A stretch of 13,260 nt of DNA from NCBI GenBank assembly GCA_009923795.1, contig RFSU01000039.1:1-13260 (forward strand), in the 5' to 3' direction. This document shows, piece by piece, positions 1 to 7,436 of the stretch (its first letter is position 1; the number at the start of each line of letters is the position of its first letter). Origin of the DNA: Sphingomonadaceae bacterium. Its GTDB lineage: Bacteria; Pseudomonadota; Alphaproteobacteria; Sphingomonadales; Sphingomonadaceae. Position numbers and translations under genes: made by a program. The notes below the pieces were generated by a model that did no database searches, was not told the origin of the DNA, and saw nothing but the letters and a program-made list of their open reading frames with translations.

Positions 1-1
1 A

Positions 2-250
2 TCTCACCCAGACGTTCTGGAAGCCTGTGTGGTTGCGCTGCCCGACCCCCGATTGGGCCAAGTTCCAGCTGCAGGCTACAAAGTGCGTTCGGGCCATTCG
101 CTGACGGAAGAGGATCTGCGCACCTATCTTCGGGAGCGGCTGACCGCCTATCAGGTGCCGACCAAGCTGCTAAGCGTGGACGAATTCCCTCGCACACCCT
201 CAATGAAGCCCAGTCAGCCAGAACTGAAAAAGCTCCTCGAAGCCGCCTGA
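2..250 (+). CDS. AMP-forming acyl-CoA ligase, C-terminal fragment (5' end outside window)
   Basis: Reading from base 2, the window opens inside a gene and gives 82 residues ending at TGA 248-250. They match the mobile C-terminal domain of the ANL (acyl-CoA synthetase) superfamily. HPDVLEACVVALPDPRLGQ (residues 2-20) is the usual 'neighbour' strand with the D-x-R-x-G turn. TEEDLRTYLRERLTAYQVP (35-53) is the usual helix. PRTPSMK (63-69) carries the lysine (K69) that catalyses adenylate formation in this family. The enzyme would activate a carboxylic acid to its CoA thioester in the cytoplasm using ATP. The substrate-binding N-terminal domain is not in the window, so specificity is unknown. It is followed after 30 bases by a second ligase in the same reading frame, separated by the TGA, and the two are probably co-transcribed. 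Family assignment is secure. Confidence 0.88.
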   Translation, partial: SHPDVLEACVVALPDPRLGQVPAAGYKVRSGHSLTEEDLRTYLRERLTAYQVPTKLLSVDEFPRTPSMKPSQPELKKLLEAA

Positions 251-268
251 GGTGCGTTTGCTGCGTCC

Positions 269-272
269 AGGG
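269..272 (+). promoter_or_regulatory. Weak ribosome binding site supporting a TTG start at 281
   Basis: AGGG lies 8 bases before TTG 281. No ATG or GTG occurs in this frame between the stop codon at 248-250 and TTG 281. The protein that follows already resembles the N-terminus of the family a few residues in, so a TTG start is the best available choice. Confidence 0.5.
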
Positions 273-280
273 ATCGTCCT

Positions 281-2110
281 TTGAGCTATCGGTCGCTCCC
301 CTTCCGACCCCATAATTGCCGCTTTGACGCGCGGGAGGACGGCTCTTGGCTGATCACGCCGGGCTATCCTGTGCCCACGCTCTGGCCCTCCATTCCTCAC
401 CTCGCCCTTGATCGGGCGAACCGCATTCCCGAGGCGCCTCTAATTGCGCGGCGGGAGTTGCTGACGGATGGCACGCGCGGGGAGTGGCAGCGTCATAGCT
501 ATGCCGACATTCTGGGCAAGGCGCGCCGTGTGGCGCAGGCGCTCCTCAACATGGCGTTTGAACCCGGACAGTCCATCATGGTATTGTCGGGCGCGTCGGC
601 CAATCATCTGATCGTTAATCTCGCCGCCCAAATGGCCCGCATTCCCTATGTGCCCGTTTCCGTGAATTACACGCTGGCGGGCGGCACATTTGCCCGATTG
701 CACCATTGCGCTACCATTTGTCGGCCCAAGCTGATTTACGCTGATGACTGGGAACCATTCCTACCTGCTCTGCGCGCGCTCAAAGGATCAGGCGATCCTA
801 TACTGGTCACAGATGACCCAGCACCAGCGGGCGAAACAAGGGCGCTTGCATCGCTGATCGACACACAACCGAACGACGCTGTTGATGCATCCATTGCAGC
901 CATCACGCCCGAAACCCACGCCAAAACAATTTTCACCTCTGGCTCTACGGGCAAGCCGAAAGGTGTCATTCAAACGCAATTGATGCTGACTGGCGTGGTC
1001 GCCCAGCACGACGCCATGTATCTGCATGAGGACAGGAGCTTAGGGGGTCGGGCCTATCTTTCCTGGATGCCCTGGAGCCATGTTGGCGGCAACAATACGC
1101 TGATGGCAGACGTGCTGAACGACGGTGCTTGCCTCTATATTGATGATGGGCGTCCAGTGCCGGGGCTTTTCGACGAATCCATTCGCAATTTGCGCGAAAT
1201 TGCGCCGTCTGAATTCAATTCAACGCCGTCCTTTTACTCCGAATTGGTGAGCGCGATGGAAGGCGATCACGATCTGCGTGATCGATTTTTTAGCAAGCTC
1301 AACTATCTGAGCTTTGGGGCCGCTGGCCTTTCAGAAGATGTATTCCGTCGCCTGCAAGCCCTATCCATCGCCGCAACGGGAGAGCGCATCCCAGTGATTG
1401 CCAAATATGGCACGAGCGAAACCCAAGGCACTTTCGCCACGCCATGGCCGATTGAGGCAACAGGGCCGATTGGCCTGCCCTTTGCGGGCAATGTCGTAAA
1501 GCTTGCGCCGGTTGGCGATAGCTTTGAAATTCGAGTCAAAGGCATGACCGTCTCCCCCGGCTATATGAATGATCCCGACGCGACGGCGGCTGCGTTTGAT
1601 GAAGAGGGCTTTTACCGCACCGGCGATGCTGCGCGCTTTGCAGACCCTGATCATCCAGAACTCGGCGTCCTTTTCGACGGCCGACTGTCAGAGAATTTCA
1701 AGTTGCAATCGGGCACTTGGGTGGATGTCGGCAATGTGCGCCTCGCGCTGCTCGATGCGATGGAGCCCTTGCTTCAAGATGCCGTCATCGTCGGCGAAGG
1801 CATGGCGGACGTTCGGGCGCTTGGCTGGTTGCGGATTTCCGATGCAAAGGCATTAGCGGGCGCGGATTTATCCACCGCAGATTTGGCTGCCCACCCCCAG
1901 ATTATCCAGCATTTCCGAGACGCGCTGCGCCGTCACAATGCAAAGGCGGGTGGTCAGAGCCGTCAAGTTTCGGCCATTCGTATCCTCACAACGCCGCCTG
2001 CGGGAGGTGAAATTGCCGATAAAGGCTATATCAACCAACGCGAAGTCTTGCGCAGACGTGCAGAAGATGTTGCTGCTTTATATTCAGATAATGCCATCAG
2101 ACAGGCTTAG
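281..2110 (+). CDS. Feruloyl-CoA synthase-type acyl-CoA ligase
   Basis: This complete 609-residue AMP-forming ligase would convert a carboxylic acid, ATP and CoA to an acyl-CoA plus AMP and PPi in the cytoplasm. The P-loop FTSGSTGKPKG is at 218-228, YGTSETQG at 376-383 and FYRTGD at 444-449. The segment FDGRLSENFKLQSGTWVDVG (465-484) and the terminal GGEIADKGYINQREVL (575-590, catalytic K581) are typical of the feruloyl-CoA synthase (Fcs/FerA) branch rather than of fatty acyl ligases. Length also fits that branch. The start is TTG 281, since no better codon lies between the preceding in-frame stop and the conserved N-terminus. No enoyl-CoA hydratase/lyase or vanillin dehydrogenase accompanies it, as a ferulate pathway would normally have, so the substrate may be another aryl-alkanoic or alicyclic acid. 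The family call is firm; ferulate specificity is not. Confidence 0.85.
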   Translation: MSYRSLPFRPHNCRFDAREDGSWLITPGYPVPTLWPSIPHLALDRANRIPEAPLIARRELLTDGTRGEWQRHSYADILGKARRVAQALLNMAFEPGQSIMVLSGASANHLIVNLAAQMARIPYVPVSVNYTLAGGTFARLHHCATICRPKLIYADDWEPFLPALRALKGSGDPILVTDDPAPAGETRALASLIDTQPNDAVDASIAAITPETHAKTIFTSGSTGKPKGVIQTQLMLTGVVAQHDAMYLHEDRSLGGRAYLSWMPWSHVGGNNTLMADVLNDGACLYIDDGRPVPGLFDESIRNLREIAPSEFNSTPSFYSELVSAMEGDHDLRDRFFSKLNYLSFGAAGLSEDVFRRLQALSIAATGERIPVIAKYGTSETQGTFATPWPIEATGPIGLPFAGNVVKLAPVGDSFEIRVKGMTVSPGYMNDPDATAAAFDEEGFYRTGDAARFADPDHPELGVLFDGRLSENFKLQSGTWVDVGNVRLALLDAMEPLLQDAVIVGEGMADVRALGWLRISDAKALAGADLSTADLAAHPQIIQHFRDALRRHNAKAGGQSRQVSAIRILTTPPAGGEIADKGYINQREVLRRRAEDVAALYSDNAIRQA

Positions 2111-2120
2111 GATTTATCGG

Positions 2121-2127
2121 GGAGAGG
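2121..2127 (+). promoter_or_regulatory. Ribosome binding site deciding the MFS start
   Basis: GGAGAGG ends one base before ATG 2129 but 7 bases before ATG 2135. The second spacing is normal and the first is too short, so translation most likely begins at 2135. Confidence 0.7.
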
Positions 2128-2134
2128 AATGCGC

Positions 2135-3355
2135 ATGACCGACACGACAGCCCCTCTTTCCAATGCGGCAAAGCTTGGCATGTTGCTTGCCGCAACCATG
2201 GCCATCGCAATTGGGGGGACGCATTACCATGTTCTAGGCGCGATGATGCGCCCGCTGAGCGAGACCTATGGATGGTCGCGGGGCGACATTGCCTTTGCTT
2301 TGACTCTCGCCAGCATCATCAATCCCTTCACCAATATTGCAACGGGTCTGCTGGCCGACCGATACCCGGTTCGACACATCGCATTGCCGGGGATTTTCGC
2401 CTTTGCCCTTGGCACGGCCTCGCTCGGCCTGATCACCAGCGAGATTTGGACATGGTATCTGGCCTATGCTTTTTTTACGATTGCTGGGTCAGGCCTGAAT
2501 GCCGTTCTGTTCACCAAGCTGGTCGTGGTGCATTTTTCCAAGCGACGTGGACTAGCGCTTGCGACATCGCTCGCCGGAACTGGCATCATGGTGAGCACGA
2601 TCCCCCATATTGTTTTGGCGTTAGAGACGATAGCGGGCGTCAGGGCGGTTTATCCCCTACTTGCGTTATGCACGTTGGTGCTGTTGCTCGGCCCATTCTG
2701 GCTGTTTTTGCCGCATGAAGAGAAGGCGAGCCAACGCGTCTCGCCTGCGACCAAAGCCGACGGCGACTGGCGAGATGTCATCGGCTCTTCCGTGCTTTGG
2801 AAGATTGGCCTGTCTTTCTTGCTCATCGGATCGTGCATTGGCACCTTCATCGTGCATTTCCAGCCTATGCTTGCAGATGCAGGCCTCAGCCGCGAGGACG
2901 CAGCATCGGTTGCGCTTTTCGTTGGGCCTGCGCTGATTGTCGGGCGGCTTGGGACCGGTTTTCTCTATGATCTTTTGCCGACGCGATTGGTGACAGCCAG
3001 TGCCTTCTCCCTGCCCGCCATTGCTTGCCTGTGCATTTTGTATCTGCCCCTAGATTTCACGACAGCCGTCGGTCTTGCCATTCTTATCGGGCTTGGAATG
3101 GGCAGCGAAACAGATGCCGTCGCCTATCTGTCGAGCCGCTATTTTGGGATAACTCACTATGGGCTGATCTTTGGAATTCTGATCAGCGTTTATGGCTTTT
3201 CCATTGGCGTTGCATCTTGGCTGGTGGGCCTGATTTTTGATGCGACGGGCAGCTATGACCTTGTGCTGACATCCTTGATCGGCGGCGTGATGATCGCAAT
3301 TGGGCTTATGGTCTCTATTGGCCGACCACCGCCGCTTAAGACAGACGCTCTATGA
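2135..3355 (+). CDS. MFS transporter, probable carboxylate importer
   Basis: A 406-residue inner-membrane protein with the hydrophobic pattern of 12 transmembrane helices and a polar central loop around residues 193-216 (HEEKASQRV and following). The major facilitator motif A is seen after TM2 as GLLADRYPVR (71-80). A second copy in the C-terminal half reads GRLGTGFLYDLLPTR. The overall style recalls the oxalate/formate-antiporter and monocarboxylate-transporter-like MFS groups, which fits uptake of an organic acid before CoA activation by the two ligases upstream. The ATG six bases upstream, at 2129, sits too close to the ribosome binding site, so 2135 is preferred. The 3' end runs 20 bases into the end of the convergent thiolase gene. 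The transported compound is unknown, and export rather than import cannot be excluded. Confidence 0.85.
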   Translation: MTDTTAPLSNAAKLGMLLAATMAIAIGGTHYHVLGAMMRPLSETYGWSRGDIAFALTLASIINPFTNIATGLLADRYPVRHIALPGIFAFALGTASLGLITSEIWTWYLAYAFFTIAGSGLNAVLFTKLVVVHFSKRRGLALATSLAGTGIMVSTIPHIVLALETIAGVRAVYPLLALCTLVLLLGPFWLFLPHEEKASQRVSPATKADGDWRDVIGSSVLWKIGLSFLLIGSCIGTFIVHFQPMLADAGLSREDAASVALFVGPALIVGRLGTGFLYDLLPTRLVTASAFSLPAIACLCILYLPLDFTTAVGLAILIGLGMGSETDAVAYLSSRYFGITHYGLIFGILISVYGFSIGVASWLVGLIFDATGSYDLVLTSLIGGVMIAIGLMVSIGRPPPLKTDAL

Positions 3356-4595
3356 TGATCGCAGGCGCCATGCCGCCAAAAGCACACATGGTGATCAACG
3401 CATAACGCCCGCCAGATCGTTCCAGTTCATCCAGCGCGGTGCCGATCAGGATAGACCCTGTCGCACCAATGGGATGGCCAAGAGCAATTGACCCGCCGTT
3501 GATGTTGACCTTCGACCGGTCAAGGCCAAGGTCGCGGATCGCCTTTTCAGTAACGACGGCAAAGGCTTCGTTGATTTCCCACACATCAATGTCATCGACG
3601 GTGAGCCCCGCACGTTCCAGCGCCTTGCGCGCGGCGGGAACGGGCGCGTTGAGGATGAGCGTTGGGCAATCCCCGACATTGACCGAGGTGACAATCCGCG
3701 CGCGCGGCGTCCAGCCATTTGCGGCCATTGCCGCCTCAGAGGCGAGCAACAAAGCAGCCGATCCATCAACCACGCCAGAACTGGTGCCGGCGTGATGCAG
3801 CGGCTCCCATATAAGCTCTGGATATTTGCGCGCGATCATCTGACGCATGGTGGTGCCATCCGGGCTGGCGGCGACCTGCTCTATCGCTGTGAAAGCGGGT
3901 TTGAGCGCGGCGAGGCTTTCCGCTGTTGTCTCCGGGCGCGGATATTCATCATGATCCAGCGCCAGCGACCCGTCCCGATTATAGACAGGAACCAGACTCT
4001 TTTGAAAATGGCCCGCATCAATCGCCGCTTTGGCTTTGCGCTGGCTTTCAACGCCTAGGGCTTCAAGCTCTGCACGGCCAATGCCTTCCATCGCTGCAAT
4101 GGCATCGGCTGCGACACCAACATGAGAGATTGGGTGGTCAAGGTGCAGGTCATAATTGCCCCGCGCCCGGCCGAGTGCGGCATATTCTGTACCGACTTCC
4201 CATGCGTCACATTCGGCATGATGGCTCATCATCTCAGTACCGCCGGCGATGACGATATCTTCAAAGCCGGCCATGATCTGGGCCGCCGCAAAGCCAACAG
4301 TCGTAATCCCGCCGCCGCAATAACGATCAAGCGTGACGCCGCTGGCCTTTAGGTCATAGCCCGCCCACAATGCGGAGAGACGGCCCAAATCGCCCGCCTG
4401 CTTGCCGCGTTGCTGGCTGGTTGACCAGATGATGTCATCCACTTGCGCTGTTTCAAGCGCATTACGATCCCGGATCGCGCGCAGAACGGTCGCCCCCAAA
4501 TCCTGCGGATGAAGATGGGCAAGCGCGCCCTTCCCCTGCTTGCCAATACCGCGCGGCGTGCGGCAGGCGTCAACGATATAGGCGGTAGACATCAT
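3336..4595 (-). CDS. Thiolase (acetyl-CoA acyltransferase-like), divergent active-site loops
   Basis: The 419-residue thiolase is the last gene of the operon. It would cleave a 3-ketoacyl-CoA with free CoA. The nucleophile is C93 in the loop DRYCGGGITTV (90-100). NEAFA is at 342-346, the histidine loop GGSIALGHPIGATG at 367-380 (H374), and the second catalytic cysteine is C404 in ITMCAFGGMA. The complete C-H-C set argues for an active enzyme. Two loops differ from the common form: CGGG replaces CGSG, and CAFGG replaces C-x-GGG. That suggests a specialised, perhaps bulky or branched, substrate. The start could be ATG 4595 or the adjacent ATG 4592; a GGA lies 5 or 8 bases upstream respectively, slightly favouring 4592. 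The SDR stop is 14 bases upstream. Thiolase identity is firm; the substrate is unknown. Confidence 0.9.
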   Translation of the reverse strand: MMSTAYIVDACRTPRGIGKQGKGALAHLHPQDLGATVLRAIRDRNALETAQVDDIIWSTSQQRGKQAGDLGRLSALWAGYDLKASGVTLDRYCGGGITTVGFAAAQIMAGFEDIVIAGGTEMMSHHAECDAWEVGTEYAALGRARGNYDLHLDHPISHVGVAADAIAAMEGIGRAELEALGVESQRKAKAAIDAGHFQKSLVPVYNRDGSLALDHDEYPRPETTAESLAALKPAFTAIEQVAASPDGTTMRQMIARKYPELIWEPLHHAGTSSGVVDGSAALLLASEAAMAANGWTPRARIVTSVNVGDCPTLILNAPVPAARKALERAGLTVDDIDVWEINEAFAVVTEKAIRDLGLDRSKVNINGGSIALGHPIGATGSILIGTALDELERSGGRYALITMCAFGGMAPAIIIERLS

Positions 4596-4609
4596 CTGGT
4601 TCCAGTTGA

Positions 4610-5392
4610 TCAGCGCGGGGCCATGCGGATGGCGCCATCCAGACGGATGGACTGGCCGTTGAAATAGCTATTCCGCACCAATTCCAGTGCCAGGCTGCCA
4701 AATTCTTCGGGCTTGCCCAACCGCTTGGGGAAGGGAACCGAGGCCGCCAGGCTTGCCAGCACCTGCGGCTTGGCCCCCAGCATCAGCGGGGTCGCAAAAA
4801 TGCCGGGCATGATGGAATTGACGCGAATGCCCAGATCCATCAAATCGCGCGCCATCGGTAGCACCATGCCATTCACCCCGGCCTTGGCCGAGCCATAAGT
4901 GATTTGCCCAATCTGGCCATCTTGCGCGGCGACAGAGGCGGTGAGCGTGATGACGCCCCGTTCCTCATCTTCCAAAGGTGTCAGAGTTGCCATGCCCTCT
5001 GCCGAAAGCGAGGCAAGACGATAGCTGGCAATCAAAATGCCGTGGACGCCATAGGCATAATCTTCGGTCGACAGGCGCTTGAGCTTGCCCGCTTCCTTAT
5101 CAAAGGCCAGCGTCTTGCCGCGCCGTGTTGCCATCGCGCAATGCACCAAAATCCGTTCCTGACCATGCGCCGCACGGGCCTTTTCAAAGCCGGCGACGAC
5201 CGAGGCTTCGTCCATGATATCCACTTTGCAGAACAGGCCGCCAATGGCCGTGGCCACTTCGGTTCCGGTTTCTTCATTCAGATCGAAAATGGCGACCTTC
5301 ACACCAACGGCGGCCAATGCCTCTGCCGTGGCCCGGCCCAATCCCGATGCGCCGCCCGTGACAACGGCTGATGTGGTGGAATCAATTTTCAT
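4610..5392 (-). CDS. SDR dehydrogenase of the 17beta-HSD10 / 3-hydroxyacyl-CoA dehydrogenase type II group
   Basis: The 260-residue short-chain dehydrogenase is likely to oxidise a 3-hydroxyacyl-CoA to the 3-ketoacyl-CoA with NAD+. The cofactor loop is TGGASGLG (12-19), and D37 at the end of the second beta-strand favours NAD over NADP. The catalytic residues S153, Y166 and K170 lie in TASVAAQDGQ and YGSAKAG, and the region around GQIGQITYGSAK resembles HSD10-type enzymes. Oddities are HCAMA (84-88) in place of the usual NNAG or NCAG, and no clear tetrad asparagine; H117 lies near its place. The insertion RRGKTLAFDKEAGKLKRLS (90-108) is also found in HSD10-like proteins. A strong AGAAGGA sits 9 bases before ATG 5392. 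Placement directly before a thiolase fits the last two steps of a beta-oxidation turn. Confidence 0.83.
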   Translation of the reverse strand: MKIDSTTSAVVTGGASGLGRATAEALAAVGVKVAIFDLNEETGTEVATAIGGLFCKVDIMDEASVVAGFEKARAAHGQERILVHCAMATRRGKTLAFDKEAGKLKRLSTEDYAYGVHGILIASYRLASLSAEGMATLTPLEDEERGVITLTASVAAQDGQIGQITYGSAKAGVNGMVLPMARDLMDLGIRVNSIMPGIFATPLMLGAKPQVLASLAASVPFPKRLGKPEEFGSLALELVRNSYFNGQSIRLDGAIRMAPR

Positions 5393-5401
5393 AAGATTAT
5401 G

Positions 5402-5408
5402 TCCTTCT
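5402..5408 (-). promoter_or_regulatory. Ribosome binding site of the 17beta-HSD10-like SDR
   Basis: On the minus strand AGAAGGA lies 9 bases before ATG 5392 and immediately after the TAA stop of the preceding dehydrogenase gene. This is one of the strongest Shine-Dalgarno sequences in the operon. It gives this SDR independent initiation rather than dependence on coupling. Confidence 0.75.
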
Positions 5409-5409
5409 T

Positions 5410-6585
5410 TTAATAGCTGCGCGGCAGGCCAAGCACATGTTCGGCCAGATAGCTGAGGATAAGGTTGGTGCTGATGGGTGCGACAGTATAAAGCCGCGCT
5501 TCGCGGAATTTGCGCTCCACATCATATTCTTCGGCAAAGCCAAAGCCGCCATGCGTTTGCACGCACATATCGGCCGCCGCCCAGCTTGCTTCAGAGGCCA
5601 ATAGCTTGGCCATATTGGCCTCTGCCCCCGGATTGCCGCCCGCATCAAAAACCTCTGCTGCATGATGCACCATCAATTCGGCGGCACGCATCTGGGCATA
5701 AGCGCGGGCAATGGGGAATTGGACGCCCTGATTCTGGCCAATGGCGCGGCCAAAAACATTGCGTTCACTGGCATAGGCCGACGCTTTGTTGATGAACCAT
5801 TTGGCATCGCCAATGCATTCAGCGGCAATGAGGATGCGCTCGGCATTCATGCCGGAGAGAATATAACGAAAGCCCTTGCCCTCTTCCCCGATCAGGCTGG
5901 AGGCTGGAATGCGCATGTCATCAAAAAAGACTTCGGTGGTGCTGTGGTTCATCATGGTGCGAATGGGCTTGATCGTCATGCCCTTGCCCACCACCGTCCG
6001 CATATCGACGAGGAAGATGGACAGGCCTTCCGTCTTACTCTGCACCTGATCACGCGGCGTGGTGCGGGCGAGCAGCAGCATGAGATCAGAATATTCTGCC
6101 CGGCTTGTCCAAATCTTCTGCCCATTGACGACATAGTCATCGCCATCCCGCACGGCCACGGTGCGCAGCGACAGCGTGTCGGTGCCGCTAGTCGGTTCTG
6201 AGACGCCAAAGGCCTGAAGCCGCAATTCCCCGCTGGCGATGCCGGGAAGATAGGTGCGCTTTTGATCTTCGCTGCCATATTTTAGCAGCGTGTTCATGAT
6301 ATACATTTGGGCATGCGCCGACGCGCCATTGCAGCCTGCGGCCTGAATTTCTTCCATGATGACGGCGGCTGCCGCCAGATTCAGGCCCGATCCGCCATAG
6401 GCTTCTGGGATCAAGGCGGCGAGAAAACCCGATTTCGTCAGCGCGTCGACAAACTCCGCGGGATAGGCCCGAATGCTATCTTTCGCGCGCCAATATTCGC
6501 CGGGAAATTCGGCGCAAAGCGCCTGAACCGCGCGGCGGATTTCGGCAATATCTTCGGATTCTGTAACTGCTGTCATGTCATTCAT
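5410..6585 (-). CDS. Acyl-CoA dehydrogenase, without glutamate at the usual C-terminal base position
   Basis: This 391-residue FAD enzyme would introduce a 2,3-double bond into an acyl-CoA and pass electrons to ETF. GVSEPTSGTD (127-136) and KIWTSRAEYSD (157-167) form the flavin/substrate region. ERNVFGRAIGQNQ (274-286) and QTHGGFGFAEEYDVER (343-358) are C-terminal domain signatures. Where most ACADs have IYEGT, with Glu as catalytic base, this one has YTVAPIST (366-373). A glutamate, E249 in NAERIL, stands at the place used as base by isovaleryl-CoA and long-chain ACADs, so activity is plausible by the alternative geometry. The start ATG overlaps the hydratase stop as ATGA, with no strong ribosome binding site, so translational coupling is expected. 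An in-frame ATG at 6576 is an alternative start. Substrate unknown. Confidence 0.88.
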   Translation of the reverse strand: MNDMTAVTESEDIAEIRRAVQALCAEFPGEYWRAKDSIRAYPAEFVDALTKSGFLAALIPEAYGGSGLNLAAAAVIMEEIQAAGCNGASAHAQMYIMNTLLKYGSEDQKRTYLPGIASGELRLQAFGVSEPTSGTDTLSLRTVAVRDGDDYVVNGQKIWTSRAEYSDLMLLLARTTPRDQVQSKTEGLSIFLVDMRTVVGKGMTIKPIRTMMNHSTTEVFFDDMRIPASSLIGEEGKGFRYILSGMNAERILIAAECIGDAKWFINKASAYASERNVFGRAIGQNQGVQFPIARAYAQMRAAELMVHHAAEVFDAGGNPGAEANMAKLLASEASWAAADMCVQTHGGFGFAEEYDVERKFREARLYTVAPISTNLILSYLAEHVLGLPRSY

Positions 6586-7436
6586 GCCCGTGTTGCCTGT
6601 GCCGCCATGATCTGCCGACCATCGTCGGCAAAGGCAGCAAGTTGAATGCTATCCTCCGGCCCACCCATCACGAGATGCAGCGGATCGCCACAAATCGCGG
6701 GGGAGAGGCCGCGGAAAGAAAATGTCGAAATAGACTGATCGCCAAAGCGTTGGCGGGCCAGATCAAGCAGCAAGGTCGCGGTCAAAGGCCCATGGACGAC
6801 CAAGCCGCGATACCGCTCCTCCGCTTGCGCATAGGGCAGGTCATAATGGATGCGGTGGCTGTTAAAGGTCAGTGCCGAAAACCGGAATAAGAGCGTCTCT
6901 GACGGGATAAGGCGCCGATGCGCGGCCCATGATGCTGGGTCAAAGCTGCTTTCCGCAAGTGCGGGTGGCCCCAAAGGGGCGTCGGGCCCGGCGGCGTCCC
7001 GATACACAAGGCTCTGCACTTCGCGCACAGCCAGCCCCTCTTCCCCAAATGTGTCATGCCCAACATCGACAAACACCAAAGAGCCTGAGCCGCCTTCCTT
7101 CGCCGTCACGGACAGGACCTTCGACTGACGCGTTACCTTTCCACCGAGGCGCAGGGGTTTGAAAAACTCAACCTTGCTCGACGCCCACATGCGGCGGGGC
7201 AACGGCACGGGCGGAAGGAAGCTCTCCGGCCCCTCATCGCGCACAGGATGGCCATCTTTCCCTAAGTCTGCCGTTGCGGCATCGGGCAGGCACAGGCACC
7301 AATGCACGCCCTGTGGCACATCATCCTGATCCGGCAAATCCCGATCCAGAGTGGCACACCAACGGGCGAGCATGGCCGGATCAATCCGGTCGGTGCGCTG
7401 CTCTTCGCGTCCAATCCAGGCGTCCCATTGCCCCAT
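6582..7436 (-). CDS. Double-hotdog MaoC/HTD2-type acyl-CoA hydratase, mesaconyl-C4-CoA hydratase-like
   Basis: The 284-residue protein has the length and layout of the FAS1-like dehydratase / HTD2 / mesaconyl-C4-CoA hydratase (Meh) group: two hotdog halves, the second holding the active site. The first half has RMWASSKVEFFKPLRLGGK (82-100). The second has SALTFNSHRIHYD (187-199), with the hydratase-2-like His/Asp cluster, then YRGLVVHGPL (209-218). It would add water across the double bond of an enoyl-CoA. In the 3-hydroxypropionate bi-cycle the Meh homologue turns mesaconyl-C4-CoA into citramalyl-CoA. Here the substrate is inferred only from its neighbours, the Mcd- and Mct-like genes. The start codon forms TAATG with the stop of the Mcd-like gene and has a strong GGAGGA 8 bases upstream; its stop overlaps the next gene as ATGA. 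Family good, substrate uncertain. Confidence 0.8.
   Translation of the reverse strand: MGQWDAWIGREEQRTDRIDPAMLARWCATLDRDLPDQDDVPQGVHWCLCLPDAATADLGKDGHPVRDEGPESFLPPVPLPRRMWASSKVEFFKPLRLGGKVTRQSKVLSVTAKEGGSGSLVFVDVGHDTFGEEGLAVREVQSLVYRDAAGPDAPLGPPALAESSFDPASWAAHRRLIPSETLLFRFSALTFNSHRIHYDLPYAQAEERYRGLVVHGPLTATLLLDLARQRFGDQSISTFSFRGLSPAICGDPLHLVMGGPEDSIQLAAFADDGRQIMAAQATRA

Larger units (their letters stand above)
2..3355 (+). other. Probable + strand operon: ligase - ligase - transporter
   Basis: Three genes lie head to tail with gaps of 30 and 24 bases (using the 2135 start for the transporter). None of the gaps shows a hairpin-plus-T-run terminator, so one transcript is likely, with its promoter upstream of the window. 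The grouping of two acyl-CoA ligases with one MFS permease suggests uptake of a carboxylate followed by CoA activation, which would feed the convergent beta-oxidation operon. Co-regulation of the two operons is inferred only from proximity. Confidence 0.6.

Noticed and set aside
3330..3470. A transcription terminator between the convergent operons
   Set aside because: No GC-rich hairpin followed by a T-run is visible on either strand; the region is fully coding.
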